Shown piece after piece: positions 34,966 through 43,184 of a stretch of DNA of 64,000 nt. A model generated the notes under the pieces. The model saw only the letters and a program-made list of their open reading frames with translations, did not search any database and was not told where the DNA came from. The stretch is from Actinoplanes sichuanensis (GTDB lineage Bacteria; Actinomycetota; Actinomycetes; Mycobacteriales; Micromonosporaceae), in assembly GCF_033097365.1 (NCBI RefSeq), contig NZ_AP028461.1, forward strand, positions 7,936,001 through 8,000,000. Direction: 5' to 3'. The stretch's first letter is position 1; each line of letters opens with the position of its first letter. Both the position numbers and the translations under genes were made by a program.

Positions 34966-37173
34966 ATGGCCGACCACTACGGCTTCACCGCCGACCCGAA
35001 CTACGGGTACAGCCAGTACAGCGGGCAGACCCACTACGGCAGCTACCCGCCGTCGACACTGCCGTACACGGCGCCGCCCGGGCCGAACAACCCGGACACC
35101 GTCGAGCAGATCTCGCTGCGGATCCGGAACATGCACCCGGAGGAGATGGCGACCCTCGCCGACCAGTGGCAGAACGCGTGGGCGTTCCTGGCCGACGTGC
35201 GCGGTTTCCTGGTCAAGCAGAGCGACGTGCTGCGCGACGAGTCGTGGCAGTCGCCCGCCGCCCGGGACGCGTTCCTCAAGATGGGTCCCGGCGAGACGCT
35301 CGCCTACCTGGACATGTGGATGGACGCCGCCCAGCAGAACGTCACGGCGCTGCGGCACCTGGTCAACGTGTCGACCGAGGCGCGGTACGCGATGGCCCGG
35401 CTGGAGATCGCCTACCAGCGGGAGATGACCGCCGCCACGGACGTCAGCTTCCTGGAGAACCTCGAGGCGTGGGTGTCCGAGGGGCAGGGCTGGGACGCGG
35501 CGGCGCAGGAGTTCGTCTCCGAGGAGCAGGCGAGGATCCGCGACCGGTACCGGGTCGAGGCGCAGCAACTGGCCCAGCACTACGGCGACCAGTTCTTCGA
35601 CTACATCGCGGTGTTGTCCAACGGGTCCGGCCCGCCCGTGCAGCCGATGAACGCGGTGCTCAGCCAGCCGGCTGGGGTACCCGGGACCGGCGGGCCGGGA
35701 CAGTTCGCGCCCACACTGCCGAACGTGCCGGTGATCCCGGTGGGTGACCCGCCGCCGGCGCTGGAATCACCCGGCCAGAACCCGCCCCAGGGCCTACTGC
35801 CTCCGGGCGTACCACTTCCGCAGCCTGGTGTCGTACCCCCGGGATCTCTGCCGCCCGGTGTGACGCCGCCCGGAACCCTTCCGCCGGGCGTCGCGTTGCC
35901 GCAACCGGGTGGTGTCCTGCCGCCGCCGACGACGGTGCCCGGAACGTTCCCGCCGGGAACGCTGCCGGCCGGGCAGCCGTTGCCGGTTCCGGGAAGCGTG
36001 CCGCCCGGGACCCTGCCGCCCGGCGGCAGCGGGCCGACGGTGATCGTGCCCGGCGGGGTACGGCCCGGCCTGCCGTCGCAGATCGGTCGGCCCGGGGGCG
36101 GGCCGACCGTGGTGATTCCGCCCGGCGGGCTGCCCGGGCGCACGATCCGGCGGCCGTCGGGACCGGCCGCGCCGGCGATCCCTCCCGGTGGCGGCCGGGA
36201 GATCCGGCGCACCGGCCCGACGGTCGTCCCCGCACCCACCACCGGACGCCCCGGCCAGCGGCCCACCCGGACCACACCGGGCGCCATCCCGCCACCGCAG
36301 ACCGGTCGACCGGGGCGCACCACACCCGGTGTCACCCCACCGCCGATCACACCCGGACGGCCGGGACGCAGCGGGCCCAGCCTCACCCCACCGCCGGTCA
36401 CACCCGGACGGCCCGGCCGTAGCGGGCCCGGCGTCACCCCGCCGGCCGGTACGCCCGGACGGCCCGGCCGCACGGCACCCGGCGTCACCCCGCCGCCGGC
36501 CACCGGCAGGCCCGGCGAACGGCGTGCGCAGCCCGGCTCGACCACTCCGGTGCCGCAGACACCGAACGGCAAGCCCGCCCGCACGACACCCGGCGTCATG
36601 CCACCGCCGGCCACTCCCGGGCGGCCCGGCGAACGCGGACGACCCGCCGGCCCGAATCGGACGCCCGGGACCAGCACGTTCAGCCCGCCGCCCACTTCAG
36701 CGGCTCCGCCCGTACTGAAGAATCCGGTTGAAGATCGTGGGGCGCGGCCCGGAAGCGCCGCGGAGATCCGCACTCCCGCCGCCGCGCAGCGGCCCGGTGG
36801 CACCGCCCCGCCGGTCCTGAACCGGCCCACCTCGCCCGCCGCTCCCCCGCCCTGGCGGCCGCCGCGTGCGGATCGCGGCTCGACCGCGTGGTCGGACATG
36901 TTCGGCGCCGAGGAGGCCCGCAGACGGGCCGGCGACGGGATCATCGACGCACCGGAACGTGCCCGCCCGGACGGCGGTCCGTGGGGCCTGCGCAGCCGCG
37001 CGGCCACCGGGACCGACGGCGTCACCCCCGAGCCGGGCAGACGGCGAGGCGGCGGCGACCCGGCAGAGACGGATCAACCATTCGGGGTACGGACACCCGG
37101 CGGCGGCGTGATCAGCCGACGCGATGACGACCACCCGGAGGAGGACATCGGCCGGGTGTTACGGGGTCGCTGA
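34966..37173 (+). CDS. Large Pro-rich WXG/PPE-like candidate substrate (735 aa)
   Basis: Four bases after the previous stop. Residues 1-60 are Tyr/Pro-rich, 40-215 form a helical domain (ISLRIRNMHPEEMATLADQWQNAWAFLADVRGFLVKQSD) with a WQSP turn that resembles WxG, and residues 220-700 are a long Pro/Gly-rich region with 17-residue repeats such as TPGRPGRSGPGVTPPP. No Sec signal is present. The layout (helical N-terminus plus long disordered tail) resembles PPE and EspI/EspK-like ESX substrates. Export is inferred from context. Its 3' end overlaps the convergent RDD gene by 15 bp. Confidence 0.75.
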   Translation: MADHYGFTADPNYGYSQYSGQTHYGSYPPSTLPYTAPPGPNNPDTVEQISLRIRNMHPEEMATLADQWQNAWAFLADVRGFLVKQSDVLRDESWQSPAARDAFLKMGPGETLAYLDMWMDAAQQNVTALRHLVNVSTEARYAMARLEIAYQREMTAATDVSFLENLEAWVSEGQGWDAAAQEFVSEEQARIRDRYRVEAQQLAQHYGDQFFDYIAVLSNGSGPPVQPMNAVLSQPAGVPGTGGPGQFAPTLPNVPVIPVGDPPPALESPGQNPPQGLLPPGVPLPQPGVVPPGSLPPGVTPPGTLPPGVALPQPGGVLPPPTTVPGTFPPGTLPAGQPLPVPGSVPPGTLPPGGSGPTVIVPGGVRPGLPSQIGRPGGGPTVVIPPGGLPGRTIRRPSGPAAPAIPPGGGREIRRTGPTVVPAPTTGRPGQRPTRTTPGAIPPPQTGRPGRTTPGVTPPPITPGRPGRSGPSLTPPPVTPGRPGRSGPGVTPPAGTPGRPGRTAPGVTPPPATGRPGERRAQPGSTTPVPQTPNGKPARTTPGVMPPPATPGRPGERGRPAGPNRTPGTSTFSPPPTSAAPPVLKNPVEDRGARPGSAAEIRTPAAAQRPGGTAPPVLNRPTSPAAPPPWRPPRADRGSTAWSDMFGAEEARRRAGDGIIDAPERARPDGGPWGLRSRAATGTDGVTPEPGRRRGGGDPAETDQPFGVRTPGGGVISRRDDDHPEEDIGRVLRGR
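36301..36660. repeat. 51-bp (17-residue) tandem repeats in the Pro-rich substrate gene
   Basis: The unit containing CCCGGACGGCC recurs at 36352, 36403 and 36454 and encodes TPGRPGRSGPGVTPPPV-like repeats; more diverged copies flank these. Confidence 0.7.
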
Positions 37174-37551
37174 ACGGGGTACCGACACCATCATCGAACC
37201 GGCCGCCCGGTCGTGCAGGCCGCGGCCCTGACCGTTCAGGATGATCGCCGGGACGAACAGTGCGAGCAGCACGGCCCGCAGCAGTCCCCGGCCGAGGCCG
37301 ATGACGCCGCCGTCCGGATAGGAGACACAGCGGACCCGGAGCAGTCGCATGCCCGGGGTCTGACCGAACAGGCCGAGAAAGAAGGTGTTGGCGAGAACCA
37401 GGACGAGCACCGCCGGCCACGCCTTCTCCGACGGCGTCGCGTAGAAACTCGCGATCAGCAGGCAGAGCACCCAGTCGATCACGAGCGCACCGAGCCGCGG
37501 GCCGAGCCCGGCAGCCTCGCCTGAAGGGAACTGCTCGTTCAAAGCAACCAC
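37159..37551 (-). CDS. RDD-family membrane protein (Rv2219A-like)
   Basis: A 130-residue protein with an RDD domain: PRLGALVIDWVLCLLIASFYA (with R and D flanking the first helix), AVLVLVLANTFFLGLFG and the loop GQTPGMRLLRVRCVSYPDGG, then ALLLALFVPAIILN and HDRAAGSMMV. Three membrane helices are expected. I take GTG 37551 as the start; the longer frame upstream has non-family sequence. It lies directly before glnA, divergent, as in M. tuberculosis, and so marks the return of the conserved backbone after the type VII locus. Function unknown. Confidence 0.75.
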   Translation of the reverse strand: MVALNEQFPSGEAAGLGPRLGALVIDWVLCLLIASFYATPSEKAWPAVLVLVLANTFFLGLFGQTPGMRLLRVRCVSYPDGGVIGLGRGLLRAVLLALFVPAIILNGQGRGLHDRAAGSMMVSVPRSATP

Positions 37552-37742
37552 GGCTGCCGAGGGTACGCGATATGGTCCGGAAGACCGGCTCGCGCTCTCG
37601 CCGTGCCTGCTCCACGCGCTACGTAACACGGCAGAAACAGTAGGGATACGCCGGGGCAACCCCGGACCCATAACGTCGCGACCAGCCTTGCCAGGTGGCG
37701 GCTCATGCCGCCCGGTATCGGAAAACTGTGCCAGGAGGACGT

Positions 37743-39167
37743 GTGTTCGCCAATCCCGAGGAACTCCTGCGATACCTCAAAGACGAGGACGTCAAGTTCG
37801 TCGACGTACGTTTCTGTGACCTCCCGGGTGTGATGCAGCACTTCAACATCCCGGTCGAGTCGTTCGACGACAGTGTCGCCACCGACGGCCTCGCCTTCGA
37901 CGGGTCCTCGATCCGCGGCTTCCAGGCCATCCACGAGTCCGACATGCTCCTGCTCCCGGACGTCGCGACCGCCTTCATCGACCCCTTCCGGATCCAGAAG
38001 ACGCTCGCCCTGAACTTCTTCATCCACGACCCGTTCACCCGCGAGGCCTACTCGCGTGACCCGCGGAACGTGGCCAAGAAGGCCGAGGCGTACCTGGCCT
38101 CCAGCGGCATCGCCGACACCGCCTACTTCGGCGCCGAGGCGGAGTTCTACATCTTCGACTCGATCCGCCACGAGACCTCCGCCCACCAGGCCTTCTACTA
38201 CATCGACTCGATCGAGGGCGCCTGGAACACCGGCCGTGAGGAAGAGGGCGGCAACAAGGGCTACAAGACCGCCTACAAGGGTGGTTACTTCCCGGTGTCC
38301 CCGGTCGACCACTACAGCGACCTGCGTGACGCCATGGTCCGCCGCCTCGTCGACACCGGCTTCACCGTCGAGCGCTCGCACCACGAGGTCGGCACCGCCG
38401 GCCAGGCCGAGATCAACTACAAGTTCTCGACGCTGCTGCACGCCGGCGACCAGATGCAGCTGTTCAAGTACATCATCAAGAACACCGCGTGGGAGCACCG
38501 CAAGACCGCGACGTTCATGCCGAAGCCGCTCTTCGGTGACAACGGCTCCGGCATGCACACCCACCAGAGCCTGTGGCTGAACGGCGAGCCGCTGTTCTAC
38601 GACGAGACCGGCTACGCCGGCCTGTCCGACACCGCCCGCTGGTACATCGGCGGCCTGCTGCACCACGCGCCGTCGCTGCTCGCGTTCACCAACCCGACCG
38701 TCAACTCGTACCGGCGCCTGGTGCCCGGCTACGAGGCCCCGGTCAACCTGGTCTACTCGCAGCGCAACCGCTCCGCCTGCACCCGTATCCCGGTGACCGG
38801 CAGCAACCCGAAGGCCAAGCGCGTCGAGTTCCGCGTGCCGGACCCGTCGTCCAACCCGTACCTGTCGTTCTCGGCCCAGCTGATGGCCGGCCTCGACGGC
38901 ATCAAGAACAAGATCGAGCCGCCGGCCCCGATCGACAAGGACCTGTACGACCTGCCGCCGGAGGAGTGGGGCAGCGTCAAGCAGGTGCCGGGTTCGCTCG
39001 ACGCCGTGCTGAACTCGCTCGAGTCCGACCACGAGTTCCTCACCGCCGGTGGCGTCTTCACCGACGACCTGATCTCCACGTGGATCGACTACAAGCGCAC
39101 CAACGAGATCGACCCGGTCCGGCTCCGCCCGACCCCGCACGAGTTCGAGATGTACTACAACGTGTAG
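37743..39167 (+). CDS. glnA: Glutamine synthetase type I, 3' end rebuilt by an integrated element
   Basis: GlnA condenses glutamate and ammonia with ATP to glutamine. The 474-residue product has the expected GSI motifs: DGSSIRGF, the metal-site EAEFYIFD, the ATP/glutamate-site segment [12 protein letters not shown] and NRSACTRIP, and the adenylylation site [10 protein letters not shown], whose Tyr is the GlnE target. GTG 37743 has AGGAGG upstream. The last six codons coincide with a 17-bp direct repeat (attL). The element provides the final base of the Val codon and the stop TAG, replacing the original GTC TGA now at 49945-49950, so the protein sequence is unchanged. Its native terminator is 10.8 kb away. 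Confidence 0.97.
   Translation: MFANPEELLRYLKDEDVKFVDVRFCDLPGVMQHFNIPVESFDDSVATDGLAFDGSSIRGFQAIHESDMLLLPDVATAFIDPFRIQKTLALNFFIHDPFTREAYSRDPRNVAKKAEAYLASSGIADTAYFGAEAEFYIFDSIRHETSAHQAFYYIDSIEGAWNTGREEEGGNKGYKTAYKGGYFPVSPVDHYSDLRDAMVRRLVDTGFTVERSHHEVGTAGQAEINYKFSTLLHAGDQMQLFKYIIKNTAWEHRKTATFMPKPLFGDNGSGMHTHQSLWLNGEPLFYDETGYAGLSDTARWYIGGLLHHAPSLLAFTNPTVNSYRRLVPGYEAPVNLVYSQRNRSACTRIPVTGSNPKAKRVEFRVPDPSSNPYLSFSAQLMAGLDGIKNKIEPPAPIDKDLYDLPPEEWGSVKQVPGSLDAVLNSLESDHEFLTAGGVFTDDLISTWIDYKRTNEIDPVRLRPTPHEFEMYYNV
39147..39163 (+). repeat. attL core (17 bp)
   Basis: GAGATGTACTACAACGT encodes the final glnA codons EMYYN and part of V. An identical copy is at 49931-49947. Flanking bases differ on both sides, so the match ends exactly there. 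Confidence 0.92.
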
Positions 39168-39187
39168 CTCAGCTGTATCTGACCTGG

Positions 39188-40327
39188 TCAGACCACCTGC
39201 CGGGGACCGTCAGTCCGCACAGAGTCCGCAAACGTCTCGCTCATCAGCGAGTCCGCGGCCTTGCGGGTACGGTCCTCGGCACTCGGCCATAGGTGGGCGT
39301 AGATGTTGAGCGTCGTCGTGGCCTTCGCGTGGCCGAGAGCCTTCTGCACCGTGACGACGTCGCACCCCTTGGCGATCAGGCCGCTCGCGTAGAAGTGCCG
39401 CAGATCGTGGAAGTCGAACTCCTCCAGGCCCGCCGCCCTGCGGGTCTTGCGCCACCAGTAGCCGACCGAGTTCTGGTGCGGCGGGTGCTCGTCCTGGCCG
39501 AGAAACAGCCACCCGAGCGGACTCACCGGCATGTCTCCTACGTGGACCGACAGCAGATCGAGCAGACCGTCCGCCAAGAACACCGGCCGCTCGCTCCCGG
39601 CCTTCGGTGGCGAGATCAGCACCGCGGCGCCGGTGTCGCGCTGGACCTGCCGGGTGACCTGAAGAATCCGGCCGAGGAAGTTGATGTCTCGGCGCTGCAC
39701 GCCGGCCGCCTCGCCCAGGCGCAGACCGGCGAACGCAGCTAACGAGATGAACAGGCGCATCCACGGCACCGCGGCATGGTCAAGCAGCATCCGCACCTGA
39801 GCCGGGGTCGGGATCATCATCGCCGCTTCGGCCCGCCGCTGCCGCGGCAGCTTGAACCCGTCGCTCGGATCGGACGCGATGATCCGGTCGCGGACAGCTG
39901 CGCGCAGCACCGGCCGGACGTTCTGGATACGGGTCTTCACCGTGCCCGGCGCCAGGCCTCGCGGCTTACCCTCACCGCGGTCCTTGGTCTGCATCCCCTT
40001 GACCCACTGCTCGAAGTGGGAACGCCGGATTGCCTTCATGGGCAGGTGCCCGAACGTCACTGAGTTCGACGCGAGACGCATGGCGCGATCGGTGTTCGGG
40101 GGCCAGGCCTGCCGGGACGCCCAGTCCTCGAAGAACTGCCGGTAGGTGATCTCGCCAGCCTTCGGGTCGACGTACATCCCGGTGACCATGCTCGCGGTCT
40201 GCTCGTCGAGCCAGCGCTCGCCGTCCTTCTTCCGGTCGAAGTGCCGGCTGTGCTCCTTGCCCGCCTCGTCGCGGTACCGAGCCCGCCACTTACCGTTAGG
40301 GCGCTTCGCGATGCTCCTACTCGCCAT
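39188..40327 (-). CDS. int: Tyrosine recombinase (integrase)
   Basis: A 379-residue phage-type integrase. It has an N-terminal arm-binding domain (residues 1-60, KRPNGKWRARYRDEAGKEHSRHF), a core-binding SAM-like domain (60-170) and the catalytic domain with Arg in AFAGLRLGE (about 201), the HxxR box FHDLRHFYAS (about 306-309), LGHAKATTT (about 332) and the nucleophile Tyr in LNIYAHL (about 341). It would catalyse recombination between attP and the glnA 3' end. Its stop is 24 bp inside attL, the usual placement. It overlaps the repressor gene by 11 bp, so both share a transcript. Confidence 0.93.
   Translation of the reverse strand: MASRSIAKRPNGKWRARYRDEAGKEHSRHFDRKKDGERWLDEQTASMVTGMYVDPKAGEITYRQFFEDWASRQAWPPNTDRAMRLASNSVTFGHLPMKAIRRSHFEQWVKGMQTKDRGEGKPRGLAPGTVKTRIQNVRPVLRAAVRDRIIASDPSDGFKLPRQRRAEAAMMIPTPAQVRMLLDHAAVPWMRLFISLAAFAGLRLGEAAGVQRRDINFLGRILQVTRQVQRDTGAAVLISPPKAGSERPVFLADGLLDLLSVHVGDMPVSPLGWLFLGQDEHPPHQNSVGYWWRKTRRAAGLEEFDFHDLRHFYASGLIAKGCDVVTVQKALGHAKATTTLNIYAHLWPSAEDRTRKAADSLMSETFADSVRTDGPRQVV
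39213..39230. repeat. Left candidate integrase arm sites (2 x GTCCGCA, 11-bp phase)
   Basis: GTCCGCA at 39213-39219 and 39224-39230, 11 bp apart, 50 bp inside attL. The same heptamer recurs three times with the same 11-bp phase at the right end in the same orientation, as expected for integrase arm-type sites on one face of the helix. Confidence 0.6.
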
Positions 40328-40769
40328 TGCGGGCCTCGTACTCGGCGATCATCTGGCCGAAGCGCCACATCTGGGTACTCCAGTGGCGCCGTTCGACGTT
40401 GAGGGCAACGATCCGGCCCTCCAGCTCGTCCTTCACTCGACGAAGCTCGCTGGCTGCCTCCGCTTCCTTCTCGGTCGCCTCCTCCAGTGAAGCCTTGGCC
40501 TCCTCGTACTCCTCCGCCGTCAGTCGCGGAACGACGCTGGAGAGTGCTTGCAGGTCCAGGCCCAGCAACTTCGCAAGGGCCGAGGCCTCATTTAGGCGAA
40601 TGGACCTCTTGCCCCCTTCGAGGCGTGCAACGGCAGCCTGATCCATGCCGATGCCACTCGTCTCACGAAGGTGACGCGCTAGGGCCTCCTGAGTCCACTG
40701 CCGCGCTTCGCGGGCAAGACGAACCTGAGCCCCGAAGGCAGCCTCTGCCGAAGGGTCCTTATGTGTCAT
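40317..40769 (-). CDS. XRE-family repressor with coiled-coil tail (150 aa)
   Basis: An N-terminal helix-turn-helix (AFGAQVRLAREARQWTQEALARHLRETSGIGMDQAAVARLEGGKRSIRLNEASALAKLLGLDL, residues 11-80) is followed by a charged coiled coil (EEYEEAKASLEEATEKEAEAASELRRVKDELEGRIVALNVER, 85-130), likely for dimerisation. It is encoded upstream of the integrase with an 11-bp overlap and divergent from the excisionase-like gene. This is the arrangement of a prophage-type master repressor. The dyad CATGTC-N5-GACATG in the shared promoter region is its most likely operator. A derepression signal cannot be seen. Confidence 0.8.
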   Translation of the reverse strand: MTHKDPSAEAAFGAQVRLAREARQWTQEALARHLRETSGIGMDQAAVARLEGGKRSIRLNEASALAKLLGLDLQALSSVVPRLTAEEYEEAKASLEEATEKEAEAASELRRVKDELEGRIVALNVERRHWSTQMWRFGQMIAEYEARNGE

Positions 40770-40796
40770 TCACATGATGCTAGATGTCGTTGGAAC

Positions 40797-40825
40797 TTGA
40801 CGGAAGCCGCCGGGCATGGTTGATT
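40797..40825 (+). promoter_or_regulatory. Candidate early promoter of the element
   Basis: TTGACG (40797-40802), a 17-bp spacer and TTGATT (40820-40825) read towards the excisionase-like gene. The -35 matches consensus well and the -10 only partly. The repressor-type dyad lies right at the predicted start point. Confidence 0.4.
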
Positions 40826-40830
40826 CTCTT

Positions 40831-40847
40831 CATGTCGATCAGACATG
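40831..40847. promoter_or_regulatory. Candidate operator CATGTC-GATCA-GACATG
   Basis: A perfect 6-bp inverted repeat in the divergent region between repressor and excisionase genes. An extra half site CATGTC follows at 40854-40859. Confidence 0.5.
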
Positions 40848-40881
40848 CGGATGCATGTCGTTCACACATCTGGAGTGTCCC

Positions 40882-41067
40882 GTGGAGCGCTACCTGACCA
40901 CCGAGGAAGTCGCCGACATCGCCCGCACCGCCCCCAGCACCGTGCGGTACTGGCGGCACATCGGAAAAGGTCCCGCCGGCGTGAAGCGCGGCCGCCGCGT
41001 GCTCTACCCGCAGTCCGCGGTGGAGCAGTGGCTGGCCGGCAACGACGGTGACCGGGCGGTCGCCTGA
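40882..41067 (+). CDS. xis: Excisionase/AlpA-like helix-turn-helix protein (61 aa)
   Basis: The protein is a single winged-helix MerR/AlpA-like DNA-binding domain: ERYLTTEEVADIARTAPSTVRYWRHIGKGPAGVKRGRRVLYPQSAVEQWL. This HTH_17 architecture is the common recombination directionality factor of actinobacterial integrative elements. GTG 40882 is chosen because GGAG lies 6 bases upstream; ATG 40855 is possible. It is the first gene of the rightward early operon, controlled by the repressor dyad, and would be made when the element is induced to excise. Confidence 0.8.
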   Translation: MERYLTTEEVADIARTAPSTVRYWRHIGKGPAGVKRGRRVLYPQSAVEQWLAGNDGDRAVA

Positions 41068-41068
41068 G

Positions 41069-41302
41069 ATGACCTCGCAGAACGAAGAACGCCGCCCCCC
41101 AGCGGACCAGGCCGGGGAAGCGGCGGCGAAGCACACGGAGCAGGTCACCGAGACCGCCTCCACCGTACGACACGACCGGCCCCCTCGGCGACCAGCCGAC
41201 CGGGTCACGACGATCGACTACCACGCGATGGGCTTCGACCTCGGCTACGCCGAGCGTGCTGCGATCGGCAGCGCCCTGCTCGTCCTGGAGCGTGCCGAGT
41301 GA
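41069..41302 (+). CDS. Hypothetical early-operon protein (77 aa)
   Basis: ATG 41069 follows the xis stop by one base. The N-terminal 50 residues are polar and disordered (TSQNEERRPPADQAGEAAAKHTEQ) and the C-terminus forms a short helical segment (YHAMGFDLGYAERAAIGSALLVLERAE). The stop overlaps the next start. No family recognised; operon position suggests an element-specific regulatory or replication accessory role. Confidence 0.6.
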   Translation: MTSQNEERRPPADQAGEAAAKHTEQVTETASTVRHDRPPRRPADRVTTIDYHAMGFDLGYAERAAIGSALLVLERAE

Positions 41303-41640
41303 GACGCGACGCGGGAACGGTGCTGCGGGCCGGCGAGGCGCTGCTCGGCGACCAGGAGGAGTTCACCCGCGAGCAGGTCGCCTACCTGGTGGCCCTGGCC
41401 TTCGAGTCCGGCATCCGCTTCGCCTCGACGTACGCCCAGGGCGAGATGCTGGCGAGCTGGGCGGCGCACCACGTCGCCCCGCCGACCCGGCAGGAGCGCA
41501 TCGCCGCCGAGCTGGCCGCGGTCGACCGGGCGGCCCGGACGCGTGCTGAGCGCGAGGGGCGGCCGTACCGGCTGTACCGCGGTGGGGCTGTCGACTGGGA
41601 GACCGGGGCGTCCATCCGCAGGCTGGGGGCGGTCGCGTGA
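41299..41640 (+). CDS. Hypothetical early-operon protein (113 aa)
   Basis: GTG 41299 overlaps the preceding stop (GTGA). The protein is mainly helical (VLRAGEALLGDQEEFTREQVAYLVALAFESGIRFASTYAQGEMLASWAAHH) with a basic Arg-rich C-terminus (RAEREGRPYRLYRGG). It in turn overlaps the DUF3631 gene. The tight overlaps imply production in fixed ratio with the ATPase. No family recognised. Confidence 0.65.
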   Translation: MRRDAGTVLRAGEALLGDQEEFTREQVAYLVALAFESGIRFASTYAQGEMLASWAAHHVAPPTRQERIAAELAAVDRAARTRAEREGRPYRLYRGGAVDWETGASIRRLGAVA

Positions 41641-42974
41641 CCGACTCCGAGAGCCCGGGCGCCGACCTGCTCGACGAAGTGCGCGTGGCTGTCATCCGGT
41701 ACGTGCAGCTGCCCACCGAGCACGTGGAGGTGGCCATCACCCTGTGGATCGCCGCCTCGCACGCGGTCAGTGCCCTGCACACCGCTCCACGGCTGGCGAT
41801 CCGCTCGCCGGAGAAGCGGTGCGGCAAGTCTCGGCTGCTCGACCTGGTAGGCGCGCTGTCTCGCAACGCGATGCCGACGGCGAACATCAGCGCCGCGGTG
41901 CTCTACAGGGTCATGGGCACGGACAAGAAGCCGACCCTGATCATCGACGAGGCCGACACGGTGTGGGGGACGAAAAAGGCCGCCGAGCAGAACGAGGACC
42001 TGCGCGGACTGGTGAATGCCGGATTCGAGCGCGGCCGGCCGACGCTGCGGTACGACGCTGCGGCCCGGCGCGTCGAGGAACTGGAGACCTTCGGGTTCGT
42101 CGCGCTGGCCGGCATCGGAGCCCTGCCGGACACCATCACCGACCGGGCGGTCAACGTGACCATGCGGCGACGGAGGCCCGGAGAGCATGTCGCCCCGTTC
42201 CGCAGTCGACGCGACGGTGGGCCGCTGCAAGACCTTCGGGGCCGGGTCGGTTCGTGGATCGCCTCGCGCCTGGGTGAGATCGCCCGAACGATCCCGGAGC
42301 TTCCGGTCGAGGACCGGGCCGCGGACGTCTGGGAAGCGCTCGTGATCATCGCTGACATCGCGGGCGGGGACTGGCCGAAGCTCGCCCGTGAGGCCGCCCT
42401 GGCGCTCACGGCGGAGCAGGAGGAAGAGGAGCGCGACTCGACGACGCTCCAGCTGCTCACCGACATTCGGGAGGCGTTCGCGGCGGCCGCTGTTGGGTTC
42501 CTGGAATCGAAGGATCTGGTGAACAAGCTCCGGGGAGTCGCCGAGTCCCCGTGGGGCAGCGAGGGTGTCGACCTGTCCGCGATGAAGCTGGCCGCCCGGG
42601 TCAAGGCGTTCGGTGTACGGCCTGTACGCAACGTAACCGGCACGGCTCGTGGATACCGACTGGAGGACTTCACCGACCCGTTCACCCGGTACCTCGGGTC
42701 ATTTTCGGGCGGCAACCCGTCAGAGGCCGTCAAGGCGTCAAAACAGCAGCTCAGCCCGTCTGACGACTTGGACGGCCTGACGGCTCAACCCGTCAAGGCG
42801 TCTGACGGCTCTGACGATTTGACGACTCGACCCGTCAACCCGTCAAACGCCAAACCGGCCGTGAGCAGGGATTCTGACGCCTTGACGGGTCTTGACGACC
42901 CCACCCCCGGAACGTGCACAGCGTGCGGCTGGAGCGTCGACTCCGCTGGCCATGCGACCAACTGCGCCCGGTAA
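41637..42974 (+). CDS. DUF3631-domain ATPase, probable replication protein of the element
   Basis: A 445-residue protein with a P-loop (SPEKRCGKSRLLDLV, about residue 60), a Walker B (PTLIIDEADTVWG, about 100) and the conserved YDAAARRVEELETFGFVALAGIG and DRAVNVTMRRRRPGE segments of the DUF3631 family, which is often fused to or near primase/helicase modules in phages and mobile elements. The last 70 residues are repetitive (PVKASDGSDDLTTRPVNPS) and end in a possible zinc knuckle (CTACGWSVDSAGHATNC). The repetitive tail is encoded by many TGACG/CGTCA motifs that could be iterons. Role as replication initiator or helicase is inferred. Confidence 0.8.
   Translation: MTDSESPGADLLDEVRVAVIRYVQLPTEHVEVAITLWIAASHAVSALHTAPRLAIRSPEKRCGKSRLLDLVGALSRNAMPTANISAAVLYRVMGTDKKPTLIIDEADTVWGTKKAAEQNEDLRGLVNAGFERGRPTLRYDAAARRVEELETFGFVALAGIGALPDTITDRAVNVTMRRRRPGEHVAPFRSRRDGGPLQDLRGRVGSWIASRLGEIARTIPELPVEDRAADVWEALVIIADIAGGDWPKLAREAALALTAEQEEEERDSTTLQLLTDIREAFAAAAVGFLESKDLVNKLRGVAESPWGSEGVDLSAMKLAARVKAFGVRPVRNVTGTARGYRLEDFTDPFTRYLGSFSGGNPSEAVKASKQQLSPSDDLDGLTAQPVKASDGSDDLTTRPVNPSNAKPAVSRDSDALTGLDDPTPGTCTACGWSVDSAGHATNCAR
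42727..42897. repeat. Iteron-like TTGACG/CGTCAA cluster within the DUF3631 gene
   Basis: The 13-mer CCGTCAAGGCGTC occurs at 42727-42739 and 42790-42802, and CGTCAA, TGACG and TTGACG occur about a dozen times over 170 bp in both orientations. The DNA pattern is stronger than the protein repeat it encodes. Confidence 0.6.
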
Positions 42975-42980
42975 CAGAAA

Positions 42981-43184
42981 GTGAGAACAGGCGTGATCAT
43001 GCAGCCCTATCCGCTCTTCATCCAGCTCGAAGGCCGGGAGCATCCGTCCCTCGTTATCGGCTGGGACATCGACACGGAGGGCGACCCGCGCCCGTTCGTT
43101 CTGCACCCCGTCGACGGCGTGTCCATTCAGTACCGGGTCGGCGTCGATGAGCCGTGGTACGTCGTCAGCCCGCTCGCGCCATGA
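42981..43184 (+). CDS. Hypothetical small protein (67 aa, start uncertain)
   Basis: Encodes a strand-rich small protein (YPLFIQLEGREHPSLVIGWDIDTEGDPRPFVLHPVDGVSIQYRVG). Possible starts are GTG 42981, GTG 42993 and ATG 42999; none has a strong ribosome binding site. Its stop overlaps the next ATG (ATGA). No family recognised. Confidence 0.6.
   Translation: MRTGVIMQPYPLFIQLEGREHPSLVIGWDIDTEGDPRPFVLHPVDGVSIQYRVGVDEPWYVVSPLAP

Noticed and set aside
39164..39240. tRNA gene at the element's left end (GTAGCTCAGCTG resembles a D-arm)
   Set aside because: No acceptor, anticodon or T-arm can be formed around it, and the target site is fully explained by the glnA 3' end.
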